Below, piece by piece: positions 62,042 to 64,000 of a stretch of 64,000 bases of DNA (the stretch's first letter is position 1; each line of letters begins with the position of its first letter). The position numbers and the translations under genes were made by a program. The stretch is from positions 62,001-126,000 of the forward strand of contig JAFUOS010000007.1 in the NCBI GenBank assembly GCA_017472665.1, written 5' to 3'. Origin of the DNA: Tyzzerella sp. (lineage in GTDB: Bacteria > Bacillota > Clostridia > Lachnospirales > Lachnospiraceae). Under the pieces are notes generated by a model. It made no database searches and was not told the origin of the DNA. It was given only the letters and a program-made list of their open reading frames with translations.

Positions 62042-63475
62042 ATGAAAAAGAGGAAATGGCTTTTACCAGTTTGTATTGCTGCAGGTATCTTATTTTTACT
62101 GCTTATCGTACTGATTGCCGCAGCAGGCATTATGAGTGCACAAGGTTACGGATTCACAGTAGGAAAACTATTCTTCGCCGATAACGGAGTGTATCTGGTG
62201 GAAGATGATGATATGGCAATGCTTGTATCAGATCAAAGCAGGGACAAAGACTTGTTTAGCGGTTATGTCAGCGGCGATAAAGTACTCCTTCTTCACGACG
62301 GTGTGGAGGAATCACTTCCGGCCCGCACCGGCGGTTATCATGCTTTCCGTATTTCGAAAGGCGATGGAAACTATAAACCTGACGGAGACGTGCTCGGTAT
62401 CGTTACCCATGACGGTAACGAAGGCGGCATCGCCGCTCCGCCGATTGATTTTAAAGCACAGTATATCCGCACAGACGGATATCACGAGGGTGCGGAGTAT
62501 CCGGTGGTAAAAATCATTCGCTCAGTGGAGGAACTGAATGCCTATTACGAGGCAAATAAAGGGAAATATGACCTTGAGCGGAAAGAAAAAGTATACTCGG
62601 ATACGACTATCGGTTTTCTGGATGCCAGTGATAAGTACGATAAGACTTATTTTGAAAAACAGGTCCTTGTGATGGTGCTTCTGGAAGAAGGCAACGGCTC
62701 CAATCGCCATAAGGTCAGCAATGTCGGTCTGGCCGATGATGGAAAAATGACGGTGCATATTGAAACCATAGTTCCGGAAGTGGGAACTTGTGATATGGCA
62801 GAGTGGCATATTCTGATTGAGCCGGAAGCAGGATGCCTTATTAAGAAAGAGGCAGATGTTACGGTTCTTATTGATGGAGTCAATCGCCACACCCAGCCAA
62901 CTCTCGCTCAGCACAGTAGGGGTTATGCCAGCATTTCTTTGAGTATCTTGGACGGTTGGGAATATGAAACAGAAGAACAGGACGGCGGGGATGATTTCGG
63001 TATTGCATTCTGGCCTGCCGGTCAGAGCGAAGGAAAAATCGAGGTATGGTACTATGATGCCTTTGGCGTTTACGGAACAGGGCTTGAGCAGGAGAAAATT
63101 ACCATCGGCGTTTATGAAGCAAATAAAGGAACCTACGATAACAAAAAGGTGTGGGATTTTATCAGTCTGAATGGAACTCCCGGCCAGTATGTGGTAATGA
63201 ACGAAGGTGCCGAAGTCTGGTGGAGCGAATATGGTGCTGAAGCAATGCAGATTTTAAGCACTCTTCAGGTTGCAGATGGCATCATTGATGAAACAGAAGC
63301 AATCAAGATTGCCAAGCAGGAAGTTACCGTAAAATACGATGAAACATATGCATCCTTTGATGGTGAAACCGGTTTATGGACGGTTTCCTTTTCCAAAAAG
63401 AATACTTTGGGCGGAAATCAGGATGTTGTAATCACCCATGAAGGCAAAGTAGTGGAAAATGTTTATGGGGAGTGA
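62042..63475 (+). CDS. membrane-anchored extracytoplasmic protein, unknown
   Basis: A 477-residue protein with one N-terminal membrane helix (residues 8-30) and a large outer domain. Part of it, FEKQVLVMVLLEEGNGSNRHKVSNV and TAEW-type DMAEWHILIE, and a C-terminal IKIAKQEVTVKYDE (PepSY-like), is reminiscent of lipoprotein-like sensor or inhibitor proteins but not identified. There is no lipobox. It lies in the sigma operon. Confidence 0.6.
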   Translation: MKKRKWLLPVCIAAGILFLLLIVLIAAAGIMSAQGYGFTVGKLFFADNGVYLVEDDDMAMLVSDQSRDKDLFSGYVSGDKVLLLHDGVEESLPARTGGYHAFRISKGDGNYKPDGDVLGIVTHDGNEGGIAAPPIDFKAQYIRTDGYHEGAEYPVVKIIRSVEELNAYYEANKGKYDLERKEKVYSDTTIGFLDASDKYDKTYFEKQVLVMVLLEEGNGSNRHKVSNVGLADDGKMTVHIETIVPEVGTCDMAEWHILIEPEAGCLIKKEADVTVLIDGVNRHTQPTLAQHSRGYASISLSILDGWEYETEEQDGGDDFGIAFWPAGQSEGKIEVWYYDAFGVYGTGLEQEKITIGVYEANKGTYDNKKVWDFISLNGTPGQYVVMNEGAEVWWSEYGAEAMQILSTLQVADGIIDETEAIKIAKQEVTVKYDETYASFDGETGLWTVSFSKKNTLGGNQDVVITHEGKVVENVYGE

Positions 63476-63489
63476 GAGGGGGTAGCACA

Positions 63490-64000
63490 ATGAAGAAGAA
63501 AAGATGGATACCGATTGCAATTATTCTATTACTTGCCATTCTCGTAATACCGATACCAAGCGGAGTTTATAAAGATGGCGGTACGCGGGAATATACAGCA
63601 CTGACTTATAAGATTGTGGACTGGAACCGTCTGACCGGTGATACTACCTACGATAAAACAAAGGTCTACTTCTTCCCGTATAACTTTAAATCCATAGACA
63701 GTCTGTGGTATATGGAAGAAGAACAAGTGGAACATTCCTTTACTGCAACCGTTATGGAGTTTAATGGAACCTCTGTTGTAGTAGAACCGGTAGAAGGGGA
63801 AGAAGAACTTCGCAGCAGCGACCAGATTTCTTTTAGCATCAAGGAACTGGAACATATCGGTGCAGAGATTGGAAGCGTAGTCGAAGTATTCTATACAGGT
63901 GGCATTATGGAGTCCTATCCTGCAAAGGTTCATGTGACGGGATGGAAACTATCGAACAATCTCGGTCATGTTGCATTTACGGATGAATGGATTAATAAGG
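63490..64000 (+). CDS. membrane-anchored protein, DUF3221-like, cut by the window end
   Basis: The frame starts at ATG 63490 and stays open to the window end, about 170 residues. It has a basic start, a membrane helix (residues 7-22) and an outer region with FTATVMEFNGTSVVVEPVEG and EVFYTGGIMESYPAKV, which resemble DUF3221-type beta domains. It begins 14 bases after the previous gene's stop and is part of the sigma operon. Confidence 0.6.
   Translation, partial: MKKKRWIPIAIILLLAILVIPIPSGVYKDGGTREYTALTYKIVDWNRLTGDTTYDKTKVYFFPYNFKSIDSLWYMEEEQVEHSFTATVMEFNGTSVVVEPVEGEEELRSSDQISFSIKELEHIGAEIGSVVEVFYTGGIMESYPAKVHVTGWKLSNNLGHVAFTDEWINK

Overview
The window looks like a chromosomal segment of a spore-forming, low-GC Clostridia, most probably a Lachnospiraceae gut commensal. 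The reasons are the sporulation genes yqfC/yqfD, a SpoVB-type flippase, a BofC-like protein, the mreBCD-pbp2-minDE-rodA-mgsA order, the sepF-ylmH-lspA-rluD order, and many small families typical of this group (DUF4250, DUF4321, DUF378, CmpB-like membrane proteins). No rRNA, tRNA, CRISPR array or complete transposon was found.

Layout. 1-9460: a 5'-truncated tRNA-dihydrouridine synthase, an exonuclease, an unusual ribosomal-protection GTPase fused to an A-site RNase-like domain, pyrimidine-nucleoside phosphorylase, a Y-family polymerase with a YolD partner, two acetyltransferases and an SPL-type radical SAM protein behind a LexA-like box. 9470-11900: a small accessory patch with a decayed Nudix gene, a short RNA-like transcription unit (promoter, two structured repeats, terminator) directly before a PBECR4 nuclease-like gene, an ATC-hydrolase family gene and a cloverleaf-like inverted-repeat element. 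11900-49800: mostly core genes in + strand operons: yqfCD-phoH-ybeY; folate and tRNA genes through miaB; mutS-mutL-miaA-lyase-flavoproteins; radC-mreBCD-pbp2-minDE-rodA-mgsA-dac; then an adaptor protein, yggS-sepF-ylmH-lspA-rluD, a kinase, ttcA and dtd.

49800-60810 is accessory and partly decayed. It holds a junction of AraC, beta-galactosidase and membrane-protein fragments, an SdpI-like protein, a sigma/anti-sigma pair, TfoX, three related XRE regulators with different C-terminal parts, a stand-alone tyrosine recombinase with a masked ribosome binding site, a RelBE-type toxin-antitoxin pair, a MerR regulator facing an aldo/keto reductase that carries an in-frame stop, and remnants of a flavodoxin and of an AgrD-like peptide. 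60810-64000 is visibly richer in G and C and holds an ECF-type sigma factor operon that runs off the window.

The most interesting items are the type III toxin-antitoxin-like arrangement at 9967-10892 (tandem structured repeats, terminator, then a nuclease-fold protein), the GTPase-Rae1-like fusion at 1639-4386, and the XRE-superoxide-reductase-like fusion at 53476-54147, which lacks one expected iron ligand. All functional statements are from reading the sequence and from family knowledge; no database search was run.
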